This document shows positions 6,250 to 13,672 of a stretch of DNA of 14,091 nt, piece by piece (the stretch's first letter is position 1; each line of letters starts with the position of its first letter). Origin of the DNA: Proteobacteria bacterium UBA6921 (GTDB lineage Bacteria > Pseudomonadota > Gammaproteobacteria > SG8-11); the NCBI GenBank assembly GCA_002450895.1, contig DKAR01000211.1, positions 1 through 14,091 of the forward strand. The letters are read 5' to 3'. The notes under the pieces are model-generated. The model made no database searches. It was not told the origin of the DNA and saw only the letters and a program-made list of their open reading frames with translations. Position numbers and translations under genes: made by a program.

Positions 6250-7326
6250 CTAGATCACAACAAAGGTCAGCGCCACGAAGGTGGCAAACAGCGCGAACAA
6301 AACAGCGCCTTCAAGCACATTGCTCTCGCCGTCATGCAGATTGATCATCGCGGCCAACAGCGTTAGCAACAACATTGCCGCCTGCACGGGTGTGATGCCC
6401 ATTTCGATCCGGCTCCCGGTCAGCAGCGCAATGATCTCGATCACCGGAACCGTCAGCAGCACCGTCGACAACGACGCGCCCAACGCGATGTTGATGACCG
6501 TCTGCATTTCGTCGCGCAGCGCGGCGCGCATGGCGGTCAGGATTTCCGGACTGGCGGAGATCACGGCAATCAGCACCGCGGGCAACGCCACCGGCATGCC
6601 GAACAAGTCCGTGGCCGGCTCCAGCAGCGCGGAGAGAATTTCCGCCAGTACGCCGATCAGGACGACGCTGATCACCAGCAGCGACACATGCTTGAGTACT
6701 GCCGCCTCGGCCTCCTGTGTGTGCTCACGGACCGGCGCCACACCCGGCTTCTGATAGCGGAAGAAATAGCGGTGCTCGACGGTTTGTATGCGCAGAAACA
6801 CGCTATAGAGGATGATCATCACGACAATCGTGAACACCGAGTAGACCTGCCAGGACTCCTTCGGGACAAAGTCCGGAATGAACATCGCAATCCCGAGCGA
6901 CACCAGCAGCATCGCGATATAGGAATTCGAGGCATCGAGGTTGTACTTCTGCTCGCCATGCCGCAGTCCGCCGATGATGGCCGCCACGCCGATGATGCCG
7001 TTGATGTCGATCATCACCGCCGAGTACACCGTGTCACGCGCCAGCGTCGGATGGTGGGAATTCATCATCAGGATCGCCAGCATCACGACTTCGACGATGA
7101 CCGCCGAGGAGGTGAGAATCATCGTGCCGTAGGGTTCACCGAAATGCACCGCAAGCACTTCGGCATGGTGCGCCACGCGCATCGAGACCGCGATGATGAC
7201 GAGGATGATGACGACAAAGGCAACGCCGACGCCCAACGCGCCGTTCTCAATCAGAGCATGTTCCAGCGGAAAACCGGCAATCGCCGTGATGGCCGCCAGC
7301 AGCAGCGGGTATTCGTTTTTGAGCAT
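6250..7326 (-). CDS. chaA: Ca2+/H+ (Na+/K+) antiporter, ChaA type
   Basis: A 358-residue inner-membrane protein with about ten to eleven hydrophobic segments. It has the two inverted cation-exchanger repeats of the CaCA superfamily: VAHHAEVLAVHFGEPYGTMI continuing into SSAVIVEV (residues 51-80), and SASPEILTAMRAALRDEMQ followed by INIALGASLSTVLLTVPV in the second half. E. coli ChaA shows the same blocks (RHADVLAHRLGEPYG, LSPEGLGALKAVL) at nearly equal length. ChaA exports Ca2+, Na+ or K+ in exchange for protons and helps at alkaline pH. A short charged loop (near VREHTQEAEAA) joins the halves, as in ChaA. The ATG at 7326 has no clear Shine-Dalgarno. It starts 50 bases after the TonB receptor stop, so it may be co-transcribed, though the functions do not obviously connect. 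Confidence 0.9.
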   Translation of the reverse strand: MLKNEYPLLLAAITAIAGFPLEHALIENGALGVGVAFVVIILVIIAVSMRVAHHAEVLAVHFGEPYGTMILTSSAVIVEVVMLAILMMNSHHPTLARDTVYSAVMIDINGIIGVAAIIGGLRHGEQKYNLDASNSYIAMLLVSLGIAMFIPDFVPKESWQVYSVFTIVVMIILYSVFLRIQTVEHRYFFRYQKPGVAPVREHTQEAEAAVLKHVSLLVISVVLIGVLAEILSALLEPATDLFGMPVALPAVLIAVISASPEILTAMRAALRDEMQTVINIALGASLSTVLLTVPVIEIIALLTGSRIEMGITPVQAAMLLLTLLAAMINLHDGESNVLEGAVLFALFATFVALTFVVI

Positions 7327-7376
7327 ACGTAGAGAATTGTTGATGCTGGCGCCGCTTTTTGCAAACCGGCCGCGCG

Positions 7377-9677
7377 CTAAAACTCGACCTGGACGCCGAA
7401 GGATGGAATCAGCGGGAGCTGGTATACCGTCGTGCGCTTGGTGTACTCGGGATTATAGCGATACCCCGAGACGTTCCTGCGGTTGTAGGCATTGATGACT
7501 TCAAAGTAGAAGCTCGTCACGCGGGTGTCGCGGACCACACGGCGGTCAACGCGCAGATCCAGTCGGTGGTAGGCCGGCAGGCGTTTTGAATTAATCTCGC
7601 CGTAAATCGGGATGACACGGTTGTCAGGTGGAGGGTAGCGCTGAGGATTTTGCTCATTGGGGTCATTCAATATCGGCGTGTACGGACTGCCCGAGTGATA
7701 CGTCCACTTCGCGCCGAACTGCCAGCGCGGGTTCGGCTTGAAGCTGATCACACTGACAAAATTGACCGGCTGGTCATAATCCATCGCAAACGATTCGCCG
7801 GTGATGTCATTGCGCCGCTCTGATTTCGCCAGCGACAGCGCCGCCCACCCCGACCACGGTCCGGATTCGGGTTTCTTCACCAGCGTTTCGATGCCGTAGG
7901 CATGCCCGCTGCCGCCGTTGCGATAGTTGCGCTGCGGATCCGCCAACACAAGACGGTCGTAATCCTTGTAATAGGCCTCCACTTTCCAGGACCACGTTTC
8001 GACCGTCTGTTCGATGCCGACGACGCTGTGCTCCGCGCGCGTGTTGTGCAGATCGGGATTGCCGAACTCCTTCACCACCTGTTCGCCGCTCGGGAACTGA
8101 TGGTATTTGCCCCACCCGGCCGTGATCAGCGTCTTGTCTCCAATGTCCCATTCCAGTCCCAGGCGCGGCTCGGTGTACAGCTCATCCAGGTAGTCTTCGT
8201 GACTGATCCGCGCGCCACCCACCAGCGTGACGGCATCCATCACGCGCCAGCGGTCCCGCGCATACAACTCCCAGAAATTGACGCTGAAGCGATCGTCGCT
8301 TTGTTTGCGCGTCGCCGTGTAGCTATCGCAAATGGACTCAAACTCGCTGCACGAGGGCACTTTGGCATTCACGTCGAGGTTGATATCGAATCGGAAAACG
8401 CCCGCACCGACCAGCACTTCATTGTTGGGCGACGCGCGCATCGTGTAAGCGTCCTTCACGTAGTAGGCGTCCTGCGTGAAGTACACATCCGCCGCCGAAC
8501 CGACGGTGCTGTCGTTCTCGTCACCCATGTGCCCGATCGCAAGCCGATTGCTTGCGCCTTCGCCGCGTTGGGTATCGAGCGTCACCGCCTGCGAGTGATA
8601 CGACTGCATGGCCGATGAATTACCGATCAAATCCGGATTGCGCTCGGCAATATCGCCGTCAGCGCTGACCTTGAATCCGATTTCATCCTTGGCGCCATTC
8701 AGATGGCCGGTGAGAACGCTGTTCGAGCCGAGCTTCCAAACGTATTTGCCCTGGTAATCCCAGTAGTACGGCACCTCGATGGTGATCCCGCCCTCGTCGT
8801 TGCTGACCTGATTGATGATGAAGTCGAAATAACTGCGCCGCGCACTGAAGAAGAACGACTGCGTTTCCGTCACCGGCCCTTCGATCATGGCATCCGCGCC
8901 GATCAGGCTCACATTCACCTTGCGGCGATAGCGATCCGTGCGTGGATTGCGCAGGGCCACGTCGATGACCGCGCCGGTGGCGTTTCCGTACTCCGGTCCA
9001 AACGCCGCCGCATAAAGATTGAAGTTGTCGACCAGATCGCCATTAAACACGCTGACGATGCCGCCGAGATGAAATAGGTAGCCGACCGGGAGGCCGTCGA
9101 CATAATAGAGGTTGTCTTCGGGACGCGAACCGCGAATGGCCGGTTCGCTTGAGGCATCGTTGCCCGTGACCACGCCGGGAAATGCCTGCAAGCCTTTCAA
9201 CGGATCGCTGCCGCTGCCGGGAATCGTGCGCAGCGTGTCGCCGGAAATCACCGTCTTCGAAACGCGCGTCGGGCTGCGCTCGCGATACACGACGATGTCC
9301 GGATTCGTGCTGCTCGATTCGAGATAGAGCGTGACGTCCGGCACCGGGACGCCGTTCTCCACCGATATCTCCCGGGGTTCCGGCTTCAAGAATCCCACGG
9401 CAACCACGGCCAGCGAGAACCGACCGGGGCCGGGAAGCTCCAGCTCAAACGCGCCGGATTCATCGCTCCCGGACGAAACAAGATCGTCCGTGGTCAAAAA
9501 AATTTGCGCATCAGCAATCGGGCGATTGGTGCCGCGTTCCAGAACAATTCCGCGCACGACAATCCCATCCGCGGCGCAGGCGCTCTGCGTCGGAAACAGG
9601 AACGTCATCGACAGTAAAATCAGGCTCCATGCAATCCGGAGCGACGGGAAACCTCTCCGCACCACCACTGCCCCCAC
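7377..9677 (-). CDS. TonB-dependent outer-membrane receptor with N-terminal carboxypeptidase-regulatory-like domain
   Basis: The product is about 766 residues. A signal peptide (hydrophobic LILLSMTFLFPT, then SACAA) leads into a carboxypeptidase-regulatory-like domain at about 38-120 (VVRGIVLERGTNRPIADAQI, SGAFELELPGPG). A TonB-box-like DIVVYRE lies at 127-133. The plug follows (LKGLQAFPGVV, IRGSRPEDNLYYVDGLPVG, FGPEYGNATGAVIDV), then a beta-barrel rich in alternating aromatic strands, ending in Phe (FGVQVEF), the outer-membrane assembly signal. Such receptors import large or scarce ligands with TonB energy; the ligand cannot be told. No FecA-type signalling domain is present. The start is uncertain: GTG 9677 gives the longest form, but GTG 9662, preceded by a GGGGG-containing stretch, is equally possible, and neither has a strong Shine-Dalgarno. 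The gene is 74 bases after the START-like gene. Confidence 0.88.
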   Translation of the reverse strand: MGAVVVRRGFPSLRIAWSLILLSMTFLFPTQSACAADGIVVRGIVLERGTNRPIADAQIFLTTDDLVSSGSDESGAFELELPGPGRFSLAVVAVGFLKPEPREISVENGVPVPDVTLYLESSSTNPDIVVYRERSPTRVSKTVISGDTLRTIPGSGSDPLKGLQAFPGVVTGNDASSEPAIRGSRPEDNLYYVDGLPVGYLFHLGGIVSVFNGDLVDNFNLYAAAFGPEYGNATGAVIDVALRNPRTDRYRRKVNVSLIGADAMIEGPVTETQSFFFSARRSYFDFIINQVSNDEGGITIEVPYYWDYQGKYVWKLGSNSVLTGHLNGAKDEIGFKVSADGDIAERNPDLIGNSSAMQSYHSQAVTLDTQRGEGASNRLAIGHMGDENDSTVGSAADVYFTQDAYYVKDAYTMRASPNNEVLVGAGVFRFDINLDVNAKVPSCSEFESICDSYTATRKQSDDRFSVNFWELYARDRWRVMDAVTLVGGARISHEDYLDELYTEPRLGLEWDIGDKTLITAGWGKYHQFPSGEQVVKEFGNPDLHNTRAEHSVVGIEQTVETWSWKVEAYYKDYDRLVLADPQRNYRNGGSGHAYGIETLVKKPESGPWSGWAALSLAKSERRNDITGESFAMDYDQPVNFVSVISFKPNPRWQFGAKWTYHSGSPYTPILNDPNEQNPQRYPPPDNRVIPIYGEINSKRLPAYHRLDLRVDRRVVRDTRVTSFYFEVINAYNRRNVSGYRYNPEYTKRTTVYQLPLIPSFGVQVEF

Positions 9678-9751
9678 GACGTGTTTTCGTTCGGGTGATT
9701 GTCGGTGACGACAGTGGCGATGTCACGAACTCAATCGCAGGCCATCCGCAC

Positions 9752-10486
9752 TCAGCGCTCCGGCTCCTGCGCGCGGCGACTGACGATGTCAACAACGTCA
9801 GGCAACGCGCTGCGATTGGCCATATTGACCAGAAAGGTTGGAATGGATCCGCCCGGATCGGAGTGCAGATAGTAAGCAGCGTCCGTGGCCTGCGCGTTGT
9901 CCAACGGCCACAACGACCATGCACCGCTGTTCACGCGTGGAACAATCGCAGGACTCTCGTTTTCCGGCAGCGGAACATCATCGACCTGATCCCACACCGT
10001 ACCGCGAAACTGGCTCATGCCATCGCACGGATGCGCAACCACCTTCACGGTGTAGTGACGATCGGAAACAAATGGAATGTGAAAATCGAGCCGCTGAAAC
10101 ACCCAGGTATCGCTTTCGGTAATCTTCCGGATCGTGCTCACTGCCGTATAGGGCATGAACTCGCTGTAGTGCGCGAAGTCGGTAACAACGCTGTAAACGC
10201 GATCCGGCGACGCTGCGATTCGCGTGCGCGCCAGAACTTCATAAAACGGCGACTTCGCCGCCTTGCGGTTGTAAACGCGCACGTCGTCAGACTCGTTGGT
10301 CAGCTGCCATCCGTCCGCAAGCAAGACCTCATGCGTCGGCGGCCCCTGCGAAATAAATGCGGCACAATCCACGTCGGCGGCGTGTGCACCCGTGACGTAC
10401 GGACTCAACAACACGACCGTGCCGAACGCGATGAGGTGCGTGCGCGGGATTGATCCGGACTTTTGCAACCTTCGCCGCAGGTTCAT
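9752..10486 (-). CDS. Exported START/SRPBCC-domain lipid-binding-like protein
   Basis: A 244-residue protein with an N-terminal signal (hydrophobic LIAFGTVVLLSPYVTGAHA, probable cleavage before ADVDC). The rest fits a START-type helix-grip fold: WQLTNESDDVRVYNRKAAKS, then ARTRIAASPDRVYSVVTDFAHYSEFMPY, VFQRLDFHIPFVSDRHYTVKV and a C-terminal helix FLVNMANRSALPDVVDIVSRR. In this family the long final helix covers a hydrophobic pocket for lipids or other apolar ligands. The ligand is unknown. Its Shine-Dalgarno (TGAGGA) overlaps the stop codon of the upstream membrane protein, with an 11-base gap between genes, so the two are translationally coupled and probably cooperate. A role in envelope lipid handling is a reasonable guess only. 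Confidence 0.84.
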   Translation of the reverse strand: MNLRRRLQKSGSIPRTHLIAFGTVVLLSPYVTGAHAADVDCAAFISQGPPTHEVLLADGWQLTNESDDVRVYNRKAAKSPFYEVLARTRIAASPDRVYSVVTDFAHYSEFMPYTAVSTIRKITESDTWVFQRLDFHIPFVSDRHYTVKVVAHPCDGMSQFRGTVWDQVDDVPLPENESPAIVPRVNSGAWSLWPLDNAQATDAAYYLHSDPGGSIPTFLVNMANRSALPDVVDIVSRRAQEPER

Positions 10487-10497
10487 CGCGGGTGTCC

Positions 10498-11598
10498 TCA
10501 GTGCGCGCCATGCAGCAGGTCGTGCCCCTTTGTGGCTCGCGCATGGGTCTCCTCCCGCGCGTCGGACGGCGGCCAGAGGTAAGGCACCACGACCGCCAGC
10601 AACATGGCCAGCAGAATCACTTCAATCGTGATGAAGATCCAGATCGACATGGAGTTGATCGCCGCGCCGATCGGACTCAGGAGTTGCGGATCAATCTTGG
10701 CGATCGCGCCAAAGGCGATGCTGGTGACCGTCGGAACCGCGGTGAGCACGGACACCACCGGCCCCGGCTTCAACAGCAGCAACAGCAGAAAAACGCCGAA
10801 GATCGCGGCGACGCCCGCCACGATAATTCCGTTCACGACCGCATCGCTGAAGGAATAGTAGTTGTCGTACCACAGCGAATAAATGCGGAACGGAAACCAC
10901 GCAACGAGAATCGAGTAGGCCAGCAATACATGATCCTTCACGCGGCGATCCAGTTTTTGCGCGCGCATCGCCACGCGCAGATAGATCAGATACACCATCA
11001 GCGTGACGACGGCGAAGCCGGCCGCCGCGGTGAGCACCATGTCCGCCCAGGCCAGAATCGATGCACGCGCGATGAAATCGCGCGCATCCTTGAAGCGCAG
11101 CATGCTCTCGGGAGCCACGCCCGTGAACTTGGCCATCGCCTCCACGTACTCCTGCCGGCGCGGAATCTGGGTATCCTCCGGCGAACGCAGTCGCGTGAAT
11201 TCGCTGATCGCCAGCGCGCTCTTCAATTCGTTTTCGGTTTGAAACTGCAATTGCTGCGGCGTCAGCGGCGGCCCCTTGTTCAACGCATCCGGGAACACCA
11301 CAAACACAACAAAGATCATGCACACCGCCCACAGCCACTTCCATCCGCGCGCGGGATTTCTCAACCGCACGGTTTCCACGACCGTCGCGCAGATCAACCC
11401 GATCGCGATCGGAAGAAATACGAGATAGAAGATGCTGTAGTTGGGCGTATTGACGATGTACATCTTCGATTGCGGCGCGGGAATCTGAATCAGCACAAGC
11501 GCGATGTACATCGCCCCCAGCCCAAACGTGACCACCGCCCCCGTGGCAAAGATTTTCAACAGGGAGGTGTCGCCATGACCCTTTCGTGAGGAACTCAT
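10498..11598 (-). CDS. Eight-helix inner-membrane protein of unknown function
   Basis: The 366-residue form begins at ATG 11598 (MSSSRKGHGDTSLLK), with GGAG about 10 bases upstream; an earlier ATG at 11649 would add a basic, unlikely leader. Eight hydrophobic segments can be seen, beginning near LLKIFATGAVVTFGLGAMYI, SIFYLVFLPIAIGLICATVV, WLWAVCMIFVVFVVFP, MVLTAAAGFAVVTLMVYLIY, HVLLAYSILVAWFPF, GIIVAGVAAIFGVFLLLLLL, VLTAVPTVTSIAFGAIA and IWIFITIEVILLAMLLAVVV. About 80 soluble residues lie between the third and fourth (from NKGPPLTPQQLQFQTENELK). The tail is histidine- and charge-rich. I do not recognise the family. It heads the minus-strand run and is coupled to the START-like gene, so a membrane partner for that protein is plausible. 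Confidence 0.85.
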   Translation of the reverse strand: MSSSRKGHGDTSLLKIFATGAVVTFGLGAMYIALVLIQIPAPQSKMYIVNTPNYSIFYLVFLPIAIGLICATVVETVRLRNPARGWKWLWAVCMIFVVFVVFPDALNKGPPLTPQQLQFQTENELKSALAISEFTRLRSPEDTQIPRRQEYVEAMAKFTGVAPESMLRFKDARDFIARASILAWADMVLTAAAGFAVVTLMVYLIYLRVAMRAQKLDRRVKDHVLLAYSILVAWFPFRIYSLWYDNYYSFSDAVVNGIIVAGVAAIFGVFLLLLLLKPGPVVSVLTAVPTVTSIAFGAIAKIDPQLLSPIGAAINSMSIWIFITIEVILLAMLLAVVVPYLWPPSDAREETHARATKGHDLLHGAH

Positions 11599-11864
11599 TG
11601 TTCGCTTTCTCCGCTGGGCGCGGCCCGGACCGATCCAGGCGAACCGCACAGTGACTCTTTATAAGAGAGGCGCGAACCCGGATCCCCAGATGAAAGCGAA
11701 CACCCAATGGAAACTGCATCGGCGCGTGCGCGCATCCATCGCGCAACGCTTGATATGCACCCCAACTTTTCTATTCCTGAATAAACGCTAGCACTGACGA
11801 AATGCAGGACCTATCCGCAATACTACTGCTATGGGAAGTTAGATTCTTAAGACGAAACTTGAAA
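11599..11864. other. Non-coding junction between integron array and the minus-strand gene run
   Basis: I see no supported gene here. The part next to the membrane-protein gene has the high GC of the backbone, while the part toward the array is AT-richer. The short minus-strand frame at 11771-11956 starts inside the last attC-like site and has no family features. A promoter for the downstream run is expected in this interval. Confidence 0.5.
11655..11667 (-). promoter_or_regulatory. Possible -10 region/palindrome upstream of the membrane-protein gene
   Basis: CTCTT-TAT-AAGAG is a 5-bp inverted repeat containing TATAAA on the minus strand, 57 bases upstream of ATG 11598. It is a reasonable -10 box, but the sequence 17 bases further upstream (GGGATC) is not a -35. 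It could be an activator-dependent promoter or chance. Confidence 0.3.
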
Positions 11865-11952
11865 CCAATGCTGCCCGAGCTGCGGAGGTCATTTATGCCG
11901 TAACGGAAAAAGGTGCAGCGACTCACGGGTCTGGTGCAGCTACTCGTTGGAC
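11865..11952 (-). repeat. Degenerate terminal attC-like site
   Basis: On the minus strand the site begins with GTCCAAC (consensus RYYYAAC), immediately after the stop of the 64/98-residue cassette gene. An AGCTGC/GCAGCT pairing follows, and the site may end at ATTGG near 11865-11869, where the consensus would be GTTRRRY. GTCCAAC is complementary to the GTTGGGC that begins this cassette (12264-12270), allowing one G-U, as expected for the two ends of one cassette. The right-hand core is poor, as is common for the last site of an array. It contains an internal direct repeat, listed separately. Confidence 0.4.
11912..11945 (+). repeat. 13-bp direct repeat, 21-base period
   Basis: GGTGCAGCGACTC (11912-11924) and GGTGCAGCTACTC (11933-11945) differ at one base and are separated by ACGGGTCT. 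They lie inside the putative terminal attC site and may reflect local duplication in it. Confidence 0.7.
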
Positions 11953-12147
11953 TCATCGTGGCCTCAAGCTTCCGTAAACGGCACGCCAGAATTCAGCTTC
12001 TTCCGCATTACCTTCGCGCGCCGCTTTCTCAGCTTGTCGCTCCGCAAAACGATGCGCATTGCGTCCGTGGCTATGCGAAAGCTGGTGGGCCTCACGGCTC
12101 ACTTCCACCAAATCAACTTTCGGTTTCTTCTGTTCTTCCGGTTTCAT
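11953..12147 (-). CDS. Small charged cassette protein of unknown function
   Basis: From ATG 12147 (MKPEEQKKPKVDLVEVSREA) this is a 64-residue, highly charged, largely helical protein with HQLSHSHGRNAHRF in the middle and EEAEFWRAVYGSLRPR at the end. The frame stays open up to ATG 12249, which would give 98 residues and begins about 20 bases after the attC core, a position usual for cassette genes. I prefer the shorter form because its start is preceded by GAAG at a fair distance and the added leader (MYSCSYYRRSQGDAF) looks non-coding. No signal peptide or membrane segment is present. The family is not recognised; the helical, charged build and tiny size fit many cassette proteins, including small antitoxin-like or adaptor proteins, but no partner gene is visible. 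Confidence 0.6.
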   Translation of the reverse strand: MKPEEQKKPKVDLVEVSREAHQLSHSHGRNAHRFAERQAEKAAREGNAEEAEFWRAVYGSLRPR

Positions 12148-12263
12148 AATTGCTTCAAATCCTTCAGGCAGCACCAGCGAAACAGGTTTTACCGAGCCCC
12201 TCGAAAATGCATCTCCTTGGCTTCGACGGTAGTACGAGCAAGAATACATTGCGCGGCGAAGGG

Positions 12264-12343
12264 GCCCAACGTCCGCGATGAGTGGCCGAGTGTCAGCGAG
12301 GGCCAGTGCACCAAGCGCACGAACTCGAATGCTTTGTCAGAGC
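12264..12343 (-). repeat. Integron attC-like recombination site
   Basis: Reading the minus strand, the left core GCTCTGAC (near-consensus RYYYAAC) contains the TGA stop of the LRV-repeat gene. The right core GTTGGGC (12264-12270) fits GTTRRRY exactly. Between them GC(G)ATGAGT near 12275 can pair with ACTC(GA)ATGC near 12323, leaving unpaired extrahelical bases typical of folded attC. The site is about 80 bases long. The left core matches the expected complement of its cassette start (GCGCTAAC) at six of eight bases. Confidence 0.55.
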
Positions 12344-12732
12344 GCAAGTCTTTCATTTGCAACTCTGCGAATTTCACTCCATGAATCTTTTGCTAGTTTC
12401 TCGAGAACGACTTTTGACGCTTTTCGATTGTGAGCCAACCTAAGCCGAACTGACTCGTCTTTATCTTCTGCCAACGAAAGCATCATTTGTTCTGGTAATT
12501 TGCGTTTGTCTGCTACTGTGGACCGTACTCTCGGGTCTGGATGATTGATAAGCTCGGCCAGTATTTCAACTGGAACCGTCTTGTTATGCGCAACCCACTC
12601 AGCCATTTCGGGATAGGCAATCAAGATGCTACGCCATGTTTCGAGAGACGCCTCTTCTTCAGCTGCTCGACGATACTCATTGGGATCGTCGCTCTCGCGT
12701 AGTCTCTTGAACTCCTCAGCGGTACGTATCAT
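12337..12732 (-). CDS. Leucine-rich variant (LRV)/HEAT-like repeat protein in integron cassette
   Basis: A 131-residue protein with a clear 26-residue helical repeat. VAHN at residue 47, VADK at 73, LAHN at 99 and VANE at 125 start successive units, each containing (L/V)P.EIL..L..(D/H)PD..VR. This is the LRV/HEAT-like alpha-solenoid pattern, a protein- or ligand-binding scaffold. The first 45 residues (MIRTAEEFKRLRESDDPNEY) are charged and helical. There is no signal peptide or catalytic motif. The ATG lies about 20 bases after the GTTAGCG core of the preceding attC, and the TGA falls inside the following attC, the compact layout of a cassette. In other bacteria LRV proteins occur beside iron-sulfur and nitrogen-fixation genes, but nothing here supports that link. 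Confidence 0.8.
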   Translation of the reverse strand: MIRTAEEFKRLRESDDPNEYRRAAEEEASLETWRSILIAYPEMAEWVAHNKTVPVEILAELINHPDPRVRSTVADKRKLPEQMMLSLAEDKDESVRLRLAHNRKASKVVLEKLAKDSWSEIRRVANERLAL

Positions 12733-12751
12733 TTGTGGCGCTTTACGCTGG

Positions 12752-12802
12752 CGCTAACCGGAGCGCCGGCTAGGCGCTTCCGTGTTAAGTGCATGGTTAG
12801 GC
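12752..12802 (-). repeat. Integron attC recombination site
   Basis: On the minus strand GCCTAAC (12796-12802) fits RYYYAAC, and GTTAGCG (12752-12758) nearly fits GTTRRRY; CTAACC and GGTTAG pair. Inside, GGAAGCGCC pairs with GGCGCTCC around TAGCC with one bulged A, the extrahelical-base feature of attC. It is short (51 bases) and asymmetric, but both cores lie where expected between two cassette genes. The upstream gene reads through most of it. Confidence 0.72.
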
Positions 12803-13197
12803 GCGGCACATGACAAGCCCCAGAATACGAAGCCTGAGGCAACTCCAAACAATGAAAAAATACTGGCTGCAACTACAAGTTCCAACACTGTCGCTGCGCC
12901 GAACAGAGCGCCAACTGCAACCCCAACAACCACCCCAAGGCTTCCTGCGCCACCTACCACACTTGATCGAGTCAGGCACCCGAAGCGACGAAATAGCAAA
13001 AATAAAGGCATACCGATTACTAACGCAATTCCGTATGAAACCGGCAAGGAAAATGCGAACCAAACTGGCATTGCCTTAACCGCTTTCGCCGACGTCGGAA
13101 ACCCTCCGTCAATAACACTTAACACACACAATAAGATTGAAAAGAGAACCGCTGGCACTATCGGGACTATTAGGAACGCTTTTGCGTTACGGTTCAT
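12754..13197 (-). CDS. Small membrane protein in integron cassette
   Basis: A 147-residue protein with four hydrophobic segments: FLIVPIVPAVLFSILLCVLS, FAFSLPVSYGIALVIGMPLF, GSLGVVVGVAVGALFGAATV and VVAASIFSLFGVASGFVFW. It starts at ATG 13197 without a good Shine-Dalgarno. The last 14 residues (NHALNTEAPSRRSG) are encoded by the attC site itself and are therefore not part of the ancestral protein; tails of the NxALNTDAP type are commonly seen on cassette-encoded proteins for this reason. Four-helix hydrophobic proteins are very common in integron cassettes. The function is unknown and the family not recognised. Likely inner membrane. Confidence 0.72.
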   Translation of the reverse strand: MNRNAKAFLIVPIVPAVLFSILLCVLSVIDGGFPTSAKAVKAMPVWFAFSLPVSYGIALVIGMPLFLLFRRFGCLTRSSVVGGAGSLGVVVGVAVGALFGAATVLELVVAASIFSLFGVASGFVFWGLSCAAPNHALNTEAPSRRSG

Positions 13198-13216
13198 CTC
13201 GCGGCACTTATCGCAA

Positions 13217-13263
13217 AGCTAAGCGGCGCGACGCAAGCATCGTACGCTTGAGCGACGTGTAAT
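13217..13263 (-). repeat. Putative degenerate attC site
   Basis: An imperfect hairpin lies between two cassette genes. CGCAAGC (13232-13238) pairs with GCTT-GA-GCG (13246-13254), with a two-base bulge, and CGCG (13227-13230) pairs with CGTG (13256-13259) beyond an A-A mismatch. AGCTAAG (13217-13223) differs from the RYYYAAC core at its last base and in the pyrimidine tract; the opposite core (GTGTAAT, 13257-13263) is poor. Position and fold suggest attC; the cores do not prove it. Confidence 0.42.
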
Positions 13264-13265
13264 GC

Positions 13266-13583
13266 CTATGAGGCTTCATAATAGGGATTCTTTTTCGGCG
13301 GCCAACCAGGCACCCGAATGAACTCGTCTGTTGTTGATGTGATCTCGCCGGATACAAGCGAATCAAGTGTCTTCTTTGATTCATCTCTCCACGTTTTTAA
13401 AACAGAGTTGGCTTTTTCAAATACCTCGTCAGGTGTTTGAACTAGAAATCTGCCGTCGTCTGGGACGCCACCAGCATCTCCAAGTAACAGTTCAATCTTG
13501 TTATCCGGCGCTGGTCGCGCGCACATAGTACCACCGTACATCAACCATGCGTCGAGATCGGGGTAGCGGTCTTTGATCTTCAA
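13266..13583 (-). CDS. Cassette-encoded protein of unknown function
   Basis: A 105-residue soluble protein that begins at TTG 13583 (MKIKDRYPDLDAWLMYGGTM), only 9 bases after the attC core; there is no Shine-Dalgarno. ATGs at residues 15 and 20 are alternatives, but the residues before them look like protein, so TTG is preferred. Conspicuous parts are KIELLLGDAGGVPDDGRFLV, the helix DEVFEKANSVLKTWRDESKK and IRVPGWPPKKNPYYEAS near the end. There are no membrane segments or known catalytic motifs. Codon use is less GC-rich than in the genes to the left. Family not recognised; possibly transcribed only from the integron promoter. Confidence 0.65.
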   Translation of the reverse strand: MKIKDRYPDLDAWLMYGGTMCARPAPDNKIELLLGDAGGVPDDGRFLVQTPDEVFEKANSVLKTWRDESKKTLDSLVSGEITSTTDEFIRVPGWPPKKNPYYEAS

Positions 13584-13591
13584 GCTATTGG

Positions 13592-13666
13592 GTATAACGT
13601 TCCGGTTGAGCCGACTTTGGGGCGCGCAGCGACCCGAAGGTCGGCTCGAACCGGTGGTTAGCTGCC
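13592..13666 (-). repeat. Integron attC recombination site, well-formed
   Basis: This is the best site in the window, 75 bases long. On the minus strand GGCAGCTAAC (13657-13666) is the left core and GTTATAC (13592-13598) the right core, the latter of the same kind as in Vibrio cholerae repeats (GTTATA). CCGGTTGAGCCGAC (13602-13615) pairs with GTCGGCTCGAACCGG (13640-13654) over 14 bases, with exactly one extra G left unpaired, the classical extrahelical base. A GC-rich apical hairpin lies between. It directly follows the stop of one cassette gene and precedes the start of the next. Confidence 0.87.
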
Positions 13667-13672
13667 GTTTGA

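Noticed and set aside
6688..7332. 214-codon plus-strand frame rich in Asp, His and Arg
   Set aside because: Exact antisense of the ChaA transmembrane codons; the acidic/histidine repeats reflect that and not a protein.
10450..11589. 379-codon plus-strand open frame
   Set aside because: Antisense to the eight-helix membrane protein; composition is extreme (Arg, His, Gln) and no family features are present.
11771..11956. 61-codon minus-strand frame after the last cassette gene
   Set aside because: It starts at an ATGA overlap and runs through the putative terminal attC; serine-rich with no recognisable pattern.
12148..12249. N-terminal extension of the small charged cassette protein
   Set aside because: The frame is open, but the leader looks non-coding and the start at 12147 has a better context; the longer form is mentioned as an alternative.
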